The position numbers and the translations under genes are program-made. Shown here piece after piece: positions 26,365 to 35,724 of a stretch of 64,000 nucleotides of DNA. The DNA comes from VFKI01 sp964647825 (lineage in GTDB: Bacteria; Pseudomonadota; Gammaproteobacteria; DSM-16500), in assembly GCA_964647825.1 (NCBI GenBank), contig CAZYJL010000001.1, forward strand, positions 186,001 to 250,000, given 5' to 3'. Each line of letters starts with the position of its first letter. Positions within the stretch are counted from its first letter, which is position 1. The notes below the pieces were generated by a model. That model was not told where the DNA came from. It worked only from the letters and a program-made list of their open reading frames with translations, and ran no database searches.

Positions 26365-26406
26365 AAAAAATCCGAGTCCAGAATTGTCATATTTTTTATT
26401 TATTTT

Positions 26407-28605
26407 TTACTTTGTATTATGAATAAAGACGCCATCCCAGTCAGCGGGAGGAGGTGAGATTGTCCATGTTTCAATGCGATGTAAATAGAGTTTGTATAAC
26501 GAATTTTGTGGATGTGCTTGACAAAGTTGTTTGAAAAGTTGGAGTGCATCAGTAAATCTTCTTTCGAGACAACTATCGAGCGCTTGATGAAATTGCTGTA
26601 ATTCTTTTTCTAATTCTGGTTTGAGTTCTACTTTTTTACAAAGCACTTCGTAAATCATAATACTATTGATTTTTCCTTTAACACGAACACGACCTAATTT
26701 TCGAAAAATAAAGTCAGTCTGATTCTTTTGTGTATTCTCAGTAACTAGAATTTTTACGCCATAAAATTTCGTCAAGCCTTCCACACGTGAAGCCAGATTC
26801 ACTGCATCACCAAGGACAGTATAATTTCGACGATATTTGGAACCCATATCACCCACTGTCATGCGACCTGAGTTAATGCCAATACCCATTTTAATTTCTG
26901 GCCAACCTTTTTCATTAAAAGAATGACTGATCTGTGTAATCATGTTTTGCATTTCAAGCGCGGCTTCAATTGCATGTTGTTCGTGATTTTTATCAGTCAG
27001 TGGTGCCCCCCAGAATGCCATAATCATATCGCCAACATATTTATCAATAGTGCCTTGATGTTTAAAAATAATTTCTGTCATCGGTGTTAAAAATGTATCC
27101 AGCATTTTTTTTAAATTTTCTGCACTTAATCCTTCAGAAATTGCAGTAAAATTTCTAATATCTGCAAATAAAACGGTCATTTCACGACTTTGTCCTTGCA
27201 GGCTAAATTTATCACGATTTTGTAGCATTTCATTGATATGTGCTTCTGGAACATATTCGCCAAACATTTCTTTTAAATGTTCACGTCGACGTGTTTCAAA
27301 GAAATAACCATAAATAATATTGATGATAGCTAGTGCAATGACTAATAAAACTGGAATAAGCACTGAAATAATTAAACCTGTTTTTTGTATCAACCAGTCA
27401 TTTGCAATAAGAAATAGCACAGGCACTGTTATACTCAGTAAAGTAAGTGATCCTGGGCCTAAAAATGAAAATAACACAATAAAAATAATGCCAGTAATCA
27501 CTGTAATGATCACTTCCGTGCCTTTTGCCCAAGTGGGGCGAGCAGGAAAATAATTGTCAAGAATGCTTGCAGCAACAGTTGCATGAATTTCGACACCCGG
27601 GTAAACATTTTGAATAGCAGTTGCTTTGATATCACCTAAACCTGTTGCTGATGAACCAATAAAAATAATTTTTCCTCGTAATGCATCGGGTGGAAGAGCG
27701 CGACGTAGTACATCAGTAGCGGAATAGGTTGGGAAAGTAAAACTTTTACCACGAAAAGGAATAATTGCTTCTCCTTTTTCATCTGTTGCAATGTGATAAG
27801 GCCCAATTTTAATACCTTCCATATGCATTTCTTGTAGGTATTTTCCAGTTTTTAATTGAATTTTTTCAAGCAGAAACGTTCTAACTGCTTCCAACGCAAG
27901 GGATGGATAAAGACCTGTTTGATGGCGGATCACAAGTGGTACACGACGTATAATGCCATCTTCATCAGGAAAAATATTGATAAACCCAGCACTTTTTGCA
28001 TTTTTTTGTAGAATGTCAATGTTTGCAATGTATCCTGGTAGTTCAATTAGATTATAAAGTGTTTCTGTTAATGGTAATGTCATAAATGGCTCTGGTAGAA
28101 CACCGATTTTTTCTGAGCGATTATTGAATGTCACACCTAAAATAACATCTACACCTTGAAAACTGCGTGCAAAAGCGCCATCAGCATCAAATTCAGGGGC
28201 TACTTTTTGTAGTTGAGCTGACATTTGCGGTGTGGCAAGTTTTTTTTGAATAAGTGTTGTTTGTATTATTTTTGCAATATTACTTTCGTTCTCAGGAAAT
28301 AGCATATCAATTGCAATAACTGCTGCACCTGCTTCTTTTAAGTTTGTGACGAGAGTGGCTAAAATGTTTCTTGGCCATGGCCATCTACCGATTTTCGCAA
28401 TACTTTTATCATCGACGTCGACGATGGCAACTGGTGTGTCGGGTTGTTTTTTATCACCTAGTGTCCTTGCATGTAATTGCATGTCATAGATGAGATTTTC
28501 CAAACGATCAATGAGTTGTGTCACAGTAGGCTGCGTGGTGGTTTGCAACCAGATGCCAGCAACAAGCAATAGACTGCCTAAGACAATGGGTACATGTTTT
28601 TTCAT
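26407..28605 (-). CDS. CHASE2-domain adenylate cyclase (class III)
   Basis: 732-aa inner-membrane protein with an N-terminal anchor (VPIVLGSLLLVAGIWL), a large periplasmic CHASE2 sensor (about 40-330), three adjacent membrane helices (about 345-425), then a class III cyclase domain. Metal and purine residues are visible: VLFADIRNFTAIS, IDKYVGDMIMAFWG (Lys and metal Asp) and NYTVLGDAVNLASR (Asp), consistent with ATP rather than GTP specificity. A C-terminal ~80-residue helical tail follows. It should make cAMP in response to a periplasmic signal, perhaps via the adjacent FecR protein. Confidence 0.92.
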   Translation of the reverse strand: MKKHVPIVLGSLLLVAGIWLQTTTQPTVTQLIDRLENLIYDMQLHARTLGDKKQPDTPVAIVDVDDKSIAKIGRWPWPRNILATLVTNLKEAGAAVIAIDMLFPENESNIAKIIQTTLIQKKLATPQMSAQLQKVAPEFDADGAFARSFQGVDVILGVTFNNRSEKIGVLPEPFMTLPLTETLYNLIELPGYIANIDILQKNAKSAGFINIFPDEDGIIRRVPLVIRHQTGLYPSLALEAVRTFLLEKIQLKTGKYLQEMHMEGIKIGPYHIATDEKGEAIIPFRGKSFTFPTYSATDVLRRALPPDALRGKIIFIGSSATGLGDIKATAIQNVYPGVEIHATVAASILDNYFPARPTWAKGTEVIITVITGIIFIVLFSFLGPGSLTLLSITVPVLFLIANDWLIQKTGLIISVLIPVLLVIALAIINIIYGYFFETRRREHLKEMFGEYVPEAHINEMLQNRDKFSLQGQSREMTVLFADIRNFTAISEGLSAENLKKMLDTFLTPMTEIIFKHQGTIDKYVGDMIMAFWGAPLTDKNHEQHAIEAALEMQNMITQISHSFNEKGWPEIKMGIGINSGRMTVGDMGSKYRRNYTVLGDAVNLASRVEGLTKFYGVKILVTENTQKNQTDFIFRKLGRVRVKGKINSIMIYEVLCKKVELKPELEKELQQFHQALDSCLERRFTDALQLFKQLCQAHPQNSLYKLYLHRIETWTISPPPADWDGVFIHNTK

Positions 28606-28756
28606 GAACCTTTATTCTCCTTCAGTCTTTTTGCTATTGTTTAGTTTCTCATAGCAGTATTTGATGAGATAGGTTTTACTGTAAGATATCGCTATAATGA
28701 CACGATCAATAGACGCTTGTTGAGTGTTGTGTGCAATTTGGTTTACAAGGATAGTT

Positions 28757-30496
28757 ATGCCAGCAAGTCATCAGACAAAAAAGCGTATTGTGTTAGGAGC
28801 GTTTTTTGCAATGAGTTTGGTCGATGTTGTTTATGCAACAACAGGACCTGCTATCCGAACAGATCAATTACCTGCTTCTGTATTACCTGGTATCGTTAGT
28901 AAAGAATTTATGCAAAAACCAAAAGAACGTTCTATTGCAGAGCAATCTATTGCGTCACCTCAAGAGCAGGCGGGCTCTTTAGGTCCAGAAGCAGCAAAAA
29001 TTCATTTTGTCTTAACAAAAATTATTTTGGAAGGTAATCATATTTATTCAGATGCTGTGTTGTCTGAATTATATCGAGATAAATTACATCATGAGATTTC
29101 TGTTTCAGAGTTACAGGCTATTGTTTTAGATATTACGAATTATTATCGAAATAATGGCTATATTATTTCCCGTGCCATTTTGCCACCGCAGCATGTGCAA
29201 AATGGCATTGTGAAAATTAAAGTGATAGAAGGGTATCTTGATAAAGTCACTGTTTCGGGAGATGCCGGGAAAGCAAAAAAAATGTTAGAGCGCTATGGAA
29301 ATAAAGCAATTGAATCAAGGCCATTACAACTAAAAACGCTCGAACACTATTTGTATTTAGCTAATGACATTCCAGGTATTCAAACACGTGCCGTGTTAAA
29401 CCCTTCAAAAACGAATGTGGGTGCAGCAGGACTCGATTTAGTGACGAATCGTCAAGCAATTCAAGGCAGCTTTGCGTATGATAATTATGGTACGCGTTAC
29501 TTGGGTCCCCAAGAAGCAACCGGACGTCTTGCTTTTAATTCATTATTTTTATCAGGCGATACATTAAATTTTTTATATTCAGCAACACCGGCACGGCCAA
29601 AGCAATTAGGATTTTATGATCTTTCCTGGACAGGGCTGATGGGGTCGGAAGGGTTGAGTGTAACAATTGATAAAAATTATTCTAGAACACGACCAGGATT
29701 TGTTTTAACACCCGCTAAAGTGAATGGAAATGCAACAAATTATTATGCCATGGTGCAATATCCGATCATTCGTGAACGTTCCAGAACACTGACATTGGAT
29801 GGTAGTTTTAATTATTTAGACAGTTTAGTGACGTCATTTAATGAATTATTATATATAGACCATTTGCGTACGCTCCGTGGAGGTGGTACGTATGCTTTTG
29901 CTGATAAATATCGCGGATCAAACTTATTGTCATCACACGTAGAGCAAGGGTTACCTATTTTAGGTGCATCCAGTAACGTGGATTCTTTTACCACTTCTCG
30001 ATTTGGTGGACGCGGGACTTTTACGAAACTTGAATTAACAGCGTCACGGTTGCAAGCAATTCTAGGCCCATTTTCTGTCATGATGACCATGAGTGGACAA
30101 TATGCTTTAAACCCATTGCTCGCATCAGAACAATATGCGTTTGGTGGTAGCATCATGGGTCGAGGGTATGATCCTGCTGAAATTGTGGGGGATCGTGGTT
30201 TAGGCGGAACATTAGAATTGCGCGCTGATTTTTTTCCAGAAAAATTCTTCTTGGCGAATATAGAACCGTATATTTTTTATGATGAAGGTGCTATTTGGAA
30301 TTTAAAAAATGTCATCGGCGTTTTGAAAAAACAAAGTATCGCTTCTGCAGGCGGTGGGATACGCTTTGTCTTTACGCCAACGGTGACGGGTAATTTAATG
30401 ATTGGTCAACCGCTGACAAAACAAGTCGCGGCGGAAGAATTAATAGGCCGCGGCAGATTGCCTCGTGGATTTTTTAGTTTAGTCATTACATCGTAA
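28757..30496 (+). CDS. two-partner secretion outer-membrane transporter (TpsB/ShlB/FhaC family)
   Basis: 579-aa protein starting at the ATG at 28757 (ACAAGGAT upstream), with signal peptide RIVLGAFFAMSLVDVVYA. The POTRA_2 domain (FVLTKIILEGNHIYSDAVL... to VKIKVIEGYLDKV, about 85-170) is followed by a ShlB-type 16-strand barrel. Conserved phrases are QGSFAYDNYGTRYLG and EQYAFGGSIMGRGYDPAEIVGDRGLGGTLELR near the barrel's second half. The FNLMIG-like end finishes GFFSLVITS. No TpsA exoprotein with a hemagglutinin-type TPS domain is visible in this window, so its cargo is unknown. Confidence 0.9.
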   Translation: MPASHQTKKRIVLGAFFAMSLVDVVYATTGPAIRTDQLPASVLPGIVSKEFMQKPKERSIAEQSIASPQEQAGSLGPEAAKIHFVLTKIILEGNHIYSDAVLSELYRDKLHHEISVSELQAIVLDITNYYRNNGYIISRAILPPQHVQNGIVKIKVIEGYLDKVTVSGDAGKAKKMLERYGNKAIESRPLQLKTLEHYLYLANDIPGIQTRAVLNPSKTNVGAAGLDLVTNRQAIQGSFAYDNYGTRYLGPQEATGRLAFNSLFLSGDTLNFLYSATPARPKQLGFYDLSWTGLMGSEGLSVTIDKNYSRTRPGFVLTPAKVNGNATNYYAMVQYPIIRERSRTLTLDGSFNYLDSLVTSFNELLYIDHLRTLRGGGTYAFADKYRGSNLLSSHVEQGLPILGASSNVDSFTTSRFGGRGTFTKLELTASRLQAILGPFSVMMTMSGQYALNPLLASEQYAFGGSIMGRGYDPAEIVGDRGLGGTLELRADFFPEKFFLANIEPYIFYDEGAIWNLKNVIGVLKKQSIASAGGGIRFVFTPTVTGNLMIGQPLTKQVAAEELIGRGRLPRGFFSLVITS

Positions 30497-30502
30497 ACGA
30501 AG

Positions 30503-30880
30503 GTAACAGCTCAGGTAGTCCGTTTTTTTTAGCTTGACTGCATCACTCGGGTCCCACAGAGACATTGTTTCATCAAAGCAACGCTCGTAACCGTTCACGG
30601 GGGGTGTGTTTTTATGTGTGGCTGACCGCAACCGCCCACCCGGCTGGATTCTTTATTAGCACCAATGCGCTTCATGATTTATGAAAGGGCAAGGCGTTGC
30701 TCACTGTTTGTAGCTGATGGACGACTGATATGCAGCCACACATAAAAAAATCACCCCCCGTGAACGGTTACCAACGCTCTTGCATGATGTATGAAGCGCA
30801 CTTCCATTGGTAAAATATCGTTTGCTGTTGGGCGATGGCGGTCAGTCAAGCTAAAAAACACGGACTACCTGAGTTGTTAC
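30503..30880 (+). mobile_element. 185-bp hairpin element, B-type, interrupted by another copy
   Basis: The ends GTAACAGCTCAGGTAGTCCG and CGGACTACCTGAGTTGTTAC are complementary. Flanks AAACGAAG (30495-30502) and AAACGAAC (30881-30888) give a 7/8 target duplication beginning inside the tpsB stop codon. Removing the inner element (185 bp) and one 8-bp duplication leaves exactly 185 bp. The core matches the copies at 53997 and 56607. Confidence 0.92.
30587..30771 (-). mobile_element. 185-bp hairpin element, C-type, nested
   Basis: Inserted into the outer element with a perfect 8-bp duplication CAACGCTC (30579-30586 and 30772-30779). The ends GTAACCGTTCACGGGGGGTG and CACCCCCCGTGAACGGTTAC are nearly perfect inverted repeats quite unlike the outer arms. 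Read on the minus strand its core is nevertheless homologous to the A-type copies (GCATATCAGT, CCATCAGCT, GCCCTTTC, ATGAAGCGCATT, TTGCGGTCAG). Confidence 0.93.
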
Positions 30881-30903
30881 AAACGAACTGAGTCGTGACT
30901 TTT

Positions 30904-32340
30904 TTAGTGTATTTTCGTCCATTTTTTAGTAATTTTTTGTAATAAAAATAATATGCTCGCCATGATAAAAGCAATCACTGTAAATTCTGCAAAAGCATGA
31001 CGATAGTAAGGTAATTGTGTAGCAGCTGTTGTCATTGTTTTTGGTACATTAGCAAGTTGAGCCAATATACCGGCGAATTGTCCACCAAATCCAAGGGAAG
31101 CAAACCAAATACCCATCATCATGCCAACTAGGCGAGATGGCGCAAGTTGTGTGACTGCAGATAAACCAATCGGTGAAATGAGTAATTCGCCAACGGTAAT
31201 AAAAAGATAAGCAATCACAATAAATAGGGGATAAATTTTTCCACTTGTATTAGGAAAAAAAGTACTGAGGGCAAGCGTTGCAAAACCAATCCCAGCAAAA
31301 ATAATGGCAATAATTGCTTTAAGCACAGGGTGGGTCAGTACATCATGACGTTCTAATCGCTGCCATGACCATGCGAAAAAAGGGCCTAATAAAATGACAA
31401 AAATGCTTTCTAATCCATAAAACCACGTGGTCGGAATAGTAAAATGATTGAGTTGTCGTGCAACTAAGCGATCAATAAAAAGATTAGCAGAAAAGAAAAT
31501 TTGCAAGAAAAGTGCCCAATAAATAATTGCTGTGAAAATTAAAAAAATAAGCACAAAAAAACGATGACGTTGCGCAGTTGGTTGATGTAGTGCTTGCCAG
31601 CTTAAAAAGAGAAGTAAACCAATACCTGTCAATGGTAATAACCATTTGCTTGCAAAGAGATTCGTCATAATAAAAGAGCATAAACCAATCGTTAATAAAC
31701 AGCTGATAAATAATCCGAGTTTGGTGAATAGTGGAAGCGATCGTTGTGTTGTTGCTGTTTGCATGGCAATTCTGCCAGTCTTTAATCCGGTTGCAAAAAT
31801 GCCAAGACCAAAGAGTAAACCAGCACTTGCTAAACCAAAACTTGCATGCCAACCAAAATGTTCTTGAATAAAACCTGAGCTCAAGGCAGCAAGTAGAGCG
31901 CCAATGTTGATGCCGACGTAAAATAAAGTAAAACCTGCATCACGAGACGCATGGTCATCTGTGTAGAGTGTACCAAGTAAACTGGAAATATTTGGTTTGA
32001 AAAGACCATTACCGACAATAATCGTGGCAAGTGCAAGATAAAATCCGTTATGTCCTAGTAGTGCGAGTAACCCATAGCCAATACTGAGAAAAAGTCCCCC
32101 CCAGAGAATGGATAGACGAAATCCTAAAAGTCGATCAGCAATTAAGCCACCGATCATGGGAGAAATATAGGCAAGCGCAGTAAATACGCCAGATATTGTA
32201 AAACTTCGTGCGTCAGTGAATCCAAGGGCTTTGCTCATGTACAATACAAGCAGCCCTTGGACCACATAAAATCCAAAACGTTCCCACATCTCTGTGAGAA
32301 AAAGAATGGGTAACGCTTTGGGATGATTTTTAAAAAACAT
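30904..32340 (-). CDS. POT-family proton-dependent oligopeptide transporter
   Basis: 478-aa inner-membrane symporter (MFS fold, 14 hydrophobic segments). The PTR2 features are TEMWERFGFYVVQGLLVLYM at the N-terminus, GGLIADRLLGFR, FTLFYVGINIGALLA and the GELLISPIGLSAVTQLAP block of helix 10. The ATG at 32340 has AAAGGGTAG upstream. It imports di- and tripeptides. The next gene upstream on the same strand is oligopeptidase A (20-nt gap), suggesting a peptide uptake-and-digestion unit. The nearest E. coli relatives are DtpA/B. Confidence 0.93.
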   Translation of the reverse strand: MFFKNHPKALPILFLTEMWERFGFYVVQGLLVLYMSKALGFTDARSFTISGVFTALAYISPMIGGLIADRLLGFRLSILWGGLFLSIGYGLLALLGHNGFYLALATIIVGNGLFKPNISSLLGTLYTDDHASRDAGFTLFYVGINIGALLAALSSGFIQEHFGWHASFGLASAGLLFGLGIFATGLKTGRIAMQTATTQRSLPLFTKLGLFISCLLTIGLCSFIMTNLFASKWLLPLTGIGLLLFLSWQALHQPTAQRHRFFVLIFLIFTAIIYWALFLQIFFSANLFIDRLVARQLNHFTIPTTWFYGLESIFVILLGPFFAWSWQRLERHDVLTHPVLKAIIAIIFAGIGFATLALSTFFPNTSGKIYPLFIVIAYLFITVGELLISPIGLSAVTQLAPSRLVGMMMGIWFASLGFGGQFAGILAQLANVPKTMTTAATQLPYYRHAFAEFTVIAFIMASILFLLQKITKKWTKIH

Positions 32341-32366
32341 AGGCAACTACCCTTTCAAACAAAGAG

Positions 32367-34451
32367 TTAATTTTTTGCAGACGTTGTTAATCCACTGTGT
32401 CGGAGTAATGCGTCAACTTTGGGTTTGCGACCACGAAATGCAACAAAGAGTGTCATGGGATCAGTGGTACCACCTTGCGATAAAATATGTTTGATAAATG
32501 CGTGTCCTGTTGCTTCATCAAATATCCCTTTTTCTTCAAATAAAGAGAAAGCATCACTGGCTAAGACTTCTGCCCATTTATAACTGTAATAACCTGCAGC
32601 ATAACCCCCTGCGAAAATATGAGAAAAACTATTTTGAAAGCGATTAAATGAGGGTGTCGGTAACACAGCGACTTTTTTTCGAATAGTATTTAAAATTCGC
32701 TGTGTTTGTTGTTTTTTTAAAGGATCAAATTTCAGATGAAGCATGAAATCAAATAGCGAAAATTCGAGTTGGCGCAGCATCGCTAAACCTGATTGAAAAT
32801 TCTTTGCCGCCAATAATTTTTTAAATAATTCATCGGGCAGTGGTTCGCCAGTGATTTCATGTGCAGAAATAAGGCGTAACGTTTCTTGTTGCCAACACCA
32901 GTGTTCGAGCATTTGACTAGGAAATTCGACGGCATCCCACGCGACACCCTGAATACCAGAAACAGCGCTGACATCAACGGTTGTCATTAAATGATGTAAG
33001 CAATGCCCGGTTTCATGAAATAAGGTTTCCACATCATCCTGTGTCAGTAAGGAAGGGCGATCACCCACCGGTGGTGTGAAATTACACGTGAGAAAAGCAA
33101 CAGGTAATTGTACGGTACCATCAGAGAGTTTGCATCGTTGACGAGCATCATCCATCCAAGCGCCATCACGTTTGTGTGGTCGTGCATAGAGATCTGTGTA
33201 GAGATAACCTCTTAATGTATTTTCTTGATCGTAGATTTCAAAACAACGCACATCAGCATGCCAACGATCAGTCTTTTTATTTTCTTTTATATGAATTCCA
33301 AATAACTTTTGTAGGACGTTGAACATACCATCAACGACTTTCTCTGCCGGAAACCAAGGACGCACTGTTTCACTGGATATTGCATATTGTGCAATACGTA
33401 ATTTTTCAGAGTAATAAGCAAGATCCCATGCTTCGAGTGTTTCTGTGTGACCACACTGTGCTGCAAATTCACGTAATGTTTTTATTTCTTGTTCTGCAAA
33501 TGGTTTTGCTCGATCAACTAAATCATTTAAAAATGAAAGCACTTCGTCAGGTGTTTTTGCCATGCGGGTTGCGAGCGCATAATCTGCATAATTGGTATAT
33601 CCAACGAGTGTTGCCATTTCATGGCGTAATGCGAGAATGTCCTCAATTAAATGGGTATTGTCATATTCGCCAGCAAAGGGTCCTTGATCTGAAGCGCGTG
33701 TGACATAAGCAGTATACAATGTGCGACGCAAGTGACGGTCATCTAAATATTTCATCGCAGCAGAATAACAAGGATAATCCAGCGTGAATGCCCAACCTGT
33801 TTTGCCGCGCGCAGCTGCGTAATGTGCGGCGAGTTCGATTGTTTCCTCAGGTAAACCTGCTAATTGCTCACGATCAGTGATTTCTAAGAAAAATTTTTGT
33901 GTCGCATCTAATACATTTTCTGCAAATTTTGTTGTGAGTTGACTCAATGCTAATTGAATCTCTGCAAAACGTTTTTTCTTTTCTGTTGGTAAGTCAACAC
34001 CCCCAAGATGAAAATCGCGTAAATCATTTTGAATGGCTTGGCGCTCTGCAGGCGTTAATGTGTCAAAATCGGCACGTTTCGCAATATAGTGAACAGCCTG
34101 AAATAATTTTTCATTTTGAATAATGGTTGTATGATAATTTGATAATAATGGCTGGCATTGATTGTAAATGGTTCGTAATTCATCCGATTCCATCACGCTG
34201 TGTAGATGTGCCACTGGCGACCACATTTTATGTAACTGATTATCGAGTTCTGCGAGTGGTTGCATGAGCGATGACCAACTGTAATCAGTTTGTGTGCTTA
34301 GCAATTTTTCTAGCATGTCTAGGTTGTTTTGCAGAATTGTTTTTAATACCGGTTCGATTTGTTTGATATCAACGGATGTGAAAATAGGTAGCGGTTGTTG
34401 GTTCTGCGTGGCTGTGTGCATCGCATTTTCTTTTGAAAGTGTGGTTTGCAT
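32367..34451 (-). CDS. prlC: oligopeptidase A (M3 metallopeptidase)
   Basis: 694-aa cytosolic zinc endopeptidase that degrades short peptides. The zinc motif HETGHCLHHL (HExxH) is followed by the downstream Glu in the EFPSQMLEHW block. Other conserved stretches are GLDFD-equivalent DGAWMDD and YYSYKWAEVLASDAF. Length and layout match PrlC/OpdA. The ATG follows AAGGTCAGCT. It probably starts the operon with the peptide transporter downstream. Confidence 0.95.
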   Translation of the reverse strand: MQTTLSKENAMHTATQNQQPLPIFTSVDIKQIEPVLKTILQNNLDMLEKLLSTQTDYSWSSLMQPLAELDNQLHKMWSPVAHLHSVMESDELRTIYNQCQPLLSNYHTTIIQNEKLFQAVHYIAKRADFDTLTPAERQAIQNDLRDFHLGGVDLPTEKKKRFAEIQLALSQLTTKFAENVLDATQKFFLEITDREQLAGLPEETIELAAHYAAARGKTGWAFTLDYPCYSAAMKYLDDRHLRRTLYTAYVTRASDQGPFAGEYDNTHLIEDILALRHEMATLVGYTNYADYALATRMAKTPDEVLSFLNDLVDRAKPFAEQEIKTLREFAAQCGHTETLEAWDLAYYSEKLRIAQYAISSETVRPWFPAEKVVDGMFNVLQKLFGIHIKENKKTDRWHADVRCFEIYDQENTLRGYLYTDLYARPHKRDGAWMDDARQRCKLSDGTVQLPVAFLTCNFTPPVGDRPSLLTQDDVETLFHETGHCLHHLMTTVDVSAVSGIQGVAWDAVEFPSQMLEHWCWQQETLRLISAHEITGEPLPDELFKKLLAAKNFQSGLAMLRQLEFSLFDFMLHLKFDPLKKQQTQRILNTIRKKVAVLPTPSFNRFQNSFSHIFAGGYAAGYYSYKWAEVLASDAFSLFEEKGIFDEATGHAFIKHILSQGGTTDPMTLFVAFRGRKPKVDALLRHSGLTTSAKN

Positions 34452-34744
34452 AGCTGACCTTATTTTGAATTTATCTTAATTTTAATATTTCAATATCTGT
34501 AGTTGATTGGCACAGTATAAATAAACTTGTTTGCATTGGTTAGCGTATTTTTGAGGGATCAGAGTCGTGGTAGCTTGCACAGCAAAAAATAACTTATTGA
34601 TTATATTATTTTTTTTGAAAAAAATTACTCTACCACTCTCGAGTAAGCGTATTTTGATAGCTCTGAGCGGTAGTTTTATTTGTTTTATTACCTGAGAGCG
34701 ACATGACGTCAGGCACAATCGTGCGGGCAAACCCGTCACTTCCC

Positions 34745-34753
34745 TGGTATAAT
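34745..34753 (+). promoter_or_regulatory. extended -10 promoter for the glyQ operon
   Basis: TGGTATAAT is a perfect extended -10 (TGn plus TATAAT), 36 bp before the glyQ start. No convincing -35 is seen. The remaining part of the 337-bp gap (34452-34744) between divergent prlC and glyQ shows no gene, tRNA or dispersed element. Confidence 0.6.
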
Positions 34754-34788
34754 CCCTCATTCCAGCGATTGATGAGAACAGTCCATCT

Positions 34789-35724
34789 ATGCAAAAAAAA
34801 TTGAAAAAACCCGTTCATGATGTACTTACCTTGCAAGGCATGATTGCCGCATTGCAAGATTTTTGGTCTAACGAAGGCTGTGTGATTGTGCAGCCATTTG
34901 ATATGGAAGTGGGTGCAGGGACATTTCATCCCGCTACATTTTTACGATCGATTGGCCCTGAACCTTGGCGTGCCGCGTATGTCCAACCGTGTCGACGTCC
35001 AACGGATGGGCGTTATGGTGATAATCCAAATCGTGTGCAGCATTATTATCAATTTCAAGTGGTGTTAAAGCCTTCTCCTGCAGATATTCAATCGCTCTAT
35101 CTTGATTCTTTACGCACGTTAGGTGTGGATCCATTGACGGATGATTTGCGTTTTGTTGAAGATAATTGGGAAGCGCCAACATTGGGAGCGTGGGGGCTTG
35201 GCTGGGAAGTGTGGTTGAACGGCATGGAAGTCACGCAGTTTACCTATTTTCAACAAGTGGGTGGGTTGGAATGCCGTCCGGTGACGGGTGAAATTACTTA
35301 TGGTTTGGAACGTCTCGCGATGCCGCTGCAGGGTATCGATAATATTTATGATTTAGTCTGGTGTAAACAAGGTGATCGTATTGTGCGTTATGGTGATGTT
35401 TTTCATCAGAATGAAGTGGAGATGTCAAAATATAATTTTGAATTAGCTGATACTAAAATGTTATTTGGTCAATTTCATTTATTTGAAAAAGAATGCCAAC
35501 GATTAGCTGCAGAAAATCTTTCATTACCAGCCTATGAAATGGCAATGAAAGCTTCACATATTTTTAATTTATTAGATGCACGTCATGCGATTTCCGTGAC
35601 AGAACGACAACAGTATATTTTGAAAATACGTAAACTCACGGCAGGTATTGCTGAGAAATATTTGGAAACACGTCAAGCTGCCGGGTTTCCGTTGCTGGAG
35701 GAAAAGCATCATGCGGCGGGCTGA
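34789..35724 (+). CDS. glyQ: glycyl-tRNA synthetase alpha subunit
   Basis: Catalytic subunit of the bacterial tetrameric GlyRS. Conserved blocks: GCVIVQPFDMEVGAGTFHPAT, EPWRAAYVQPCRRPTDGRYG, YYQFQVVLKPSP and NGMEVTQFTYFQQVGG. The 311-aa length is usual. It overlaps glyS by 14 nt, so the two subunits are translationally coupled. It is the first gene of a run continuing into LPS genes. Confidence 0.97.
   Translation: MQKKLKKPVHDVLTLQGMIAALQDFWSNEGCVIVQPFDMEVGAGTFHPATFLRSIGPEPWRAAYVQPCRRPTDGRYGDNPNRVQHYYQFQVVLKPSPADIQSLYLDSLRTLGVDPLTDDLRFVEDNWEAPTLGAWGLGWEVWLNGMEVTQFTYFQQVGGLECRPVTGEITYGLERLAMPLQGIDNIYDLVWCKQGDRIVRYGDVFHQNEVEMSKYNFELADTKMLFGQFHLFEKECQRLAAENLSLPAYEMAMKASHIFNLLDARHAISVTERQQYILKIRKLTAGIAEKYLETRQAAGFPLLEEKHHAAG

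Noticed and set aside
34482..34929. Minus-strand frames of 92 and 99 aa upstream of and inside glyQ
   Set aside because: They cover the glyQ promoter and coding start in antisense, lack ribosome sites and resemble nothing.
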